Below are positions 63,242-64,000 of a stretch of 64,000 nucleotides of DNA, piece after piece; position 1 is the stretch's first letter, and every line of letters starts with the position of its first letter. Origin of the DNA: an uncultured bacterium (lineage in GTDB: Bacteria > Acidobacteriota > Aminicenantia > Aminicenantales > Saccharicenantaceae). Where the stretch lies: assembly GCA_937920515.1 (NCBI GenBank), contig CALEUG010000020.1, positions 1 through 64,000 on the forward strand. The letters run 5' to 3'. The translations under genes and the position numbers were made by a program. The notes beneath the pieces are model-generated. The model did not search any database and was not told where the DNA came from. It saw only the letters and a list, made by a program, of their open reading frames with translations.

Positions 63242-64000
63242 TTATTTATTCAGGCCGAAGCCGATTGTCACTGGCTTCCAGACTCTTACTTTAACACCAT
63301 TTTTTTCGGCTGGCAAGAACTTCCATTTTTTTACGGCATTGACGGCTTCCTTTTCCAGGGCCAGCGAGCCCTTGATGCCCCTGATCACGGCTACCTCCAG
63401 GACTTCACCGTTTTCTGAAATAAGGACATTAAGCAATACCTGTCCTTTATTGCCCAGCCGGCGGTCGGCCTCGGGATAAACCGGTTCGACGGTCTTAACC
63501 ACCCTTGGTTCTACGTCAACCATGTTTAGCGGTACAAGATCTCCCGGCTTGATATCCTGGGCGGGTATTATCAGCTGGGGTTCGGGGACAGCCTGGTTTT
63601 GCTCTGTTACCTGTGATTCCGTTACTCCGGATGTTTCGGTCCCGGCCGCCCCGGCTGGTGTTTCAGTCTGGACTGGAGCAGCGGCACTGGATGGCTCGGC
63701 TGGCCGGGGGTTGGTCATGGTGGCCAGGCTGGTCTTTTGCTCCGGGATGTATGGTGCTACCGTTTCCGGTACAGCTTTTCTGGCGTTCTGCCCTCCACTG
63801 CCCTGATTCTGTCTGGCCGGAGTTTTAGCCTCGCCTCCGGCTTTCTGAGACCGATAGGCTTCCATCTGCTTTTCTATTTCTTGCTGGAGATCTGTTTCAG
63901 AAGGCTGGTTATTTAGGGGTCTGGTGCTTCCGGTCTGCAGGGCAGCCACCTGGTTGCTGGTCTGACCGCTAAAAGCCGGGGCTTCCTTTTTCTTGATGGC
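63242..64000 (-). CDS. TonB-family protein (5' end beyond the window)
   Basis: The frame is open to the window edge, so the start is missing; a GTG at 63949 lies inside it and is not the real start. The visible 252 residues have a low-complexity Pro/Ala/Gln/Thr linker and then a TonB C-terminal domain (VEPVYPEADRRLGNKGQVLL, LISENGEVLEVAVIRG, AVNAVKKWKFLPAEKNG). TonB-type proteins couple inner-membrane energy to outer-membrane receptors, or act in related energy transduction. The membrane anchor would lie off the edge. Confidence 0.85.
   Translation of the reverse strand, partial: AIKKKEAPAFSGQTSNQVAALQTGSTRPLNNQPSETDLQQEIEKQMEAYRSQKAGGEAKTPARQNQGSGGQNARKAVPETVAPYIPEQKTSLATMTNPRPAEPSSAAAPVQTETPAGAAGTETSGVTESQVTEQNQAVPEPQLIIPAQDIKPGDLVPLNMVDVEPRVVKTVEPVYPEADRRLGNKGQVLLNVLISENGEVLEVAVIRGIKGSLALEKEAVNAVKKWKFLPAEKNGVKVRVWKPVTIGFGLNK

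Overview
The window is 64 kb of bacterial chromosome from a Gram-negative-type cell. TonB, a lipoprotein-like protease, an exosortase, a surface-glycan cluster, an AddAB-type recombination nuclease and an RpoD-like sigma factor point that way. The mix (S9 peptidase, pyrophosphate-type phosphofructokinase, exosortase beside glycan genes, FlgD/T9SS-like tail relic) would fit Candidatus Aminicenantes or a relative of Acidobacteriota. That placement is a guess from general knowledge; no rRNA or other decisive marker is present.

Layout. (1) 1-17.4 kb: a visibly AT-richer surface-polysaccharide cluster holding a Gfo/Idh/MocA oxidoreductase, an SDR epimerase, two NodB-like deacetylase domains, a DegT aminotransferase, two FemAB-like acyltransferases, a GT2, a WecB epimerase and a deacetylase-DUF354 fusion. 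It also holds a five-gene carrier-protein module (ACP, acyl-CoA dehydrogenase, adenylating ligase, amidohydrolase, GNAT) with its own promoter. (2) 17.6-23.1 kb: an exosortase with a 70-residue PEP-CTERM-like substrate, a decayed DUF5009-type acyltransferase, and a divergent hexapeptide transferase - ACP - acyl ligase - NadE-like set. (3) 23.1-27.1 kb: a gamma carbonic anhydrase and an XRE/ImmA-like regulator with operator-like palindromes, among relics (a FlgD/T9SS-like tail and an ISL3-type insertion end). (4) 27-64 kb: GC-richer housekeeping and accessory genes. These are an S9 peptidase, a RecB-like Fe-S nuclease, Gph, a Pif1-WYL helicase, a secreted TIM-barrel/SUMF1 protein, a thioredoxin-reductase-like flavoprotein, an LD-carboxypeptidase, a sigma factor, endonuclease V, PPi-type Pfk, an EamA transporter, a C1 peptidase, RlmN, an RlmD-like enzyme, an AddB/AddA pair, LysE and TonB.

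How it fits together. Regions 1 and 2 look like one surface programme. The cluster builds a glycan; two carrier-protein modules make activated acyl or aminoacyl groups that GNAT/FemAB enzymes could attach; the exosortase processes a tiny partner protein at the membrane. The most notable unexplained element is a likely structured small RNA at about 45487-45616, driven by a consensus TTGACA-18-TATAAT promoter. Its pyrimidine-rich loop contains an anti-Shine-Dalgarno-like CCUCCUU. No CRISPR array, tRNA, rRNA or intact insertion sequence was seen.
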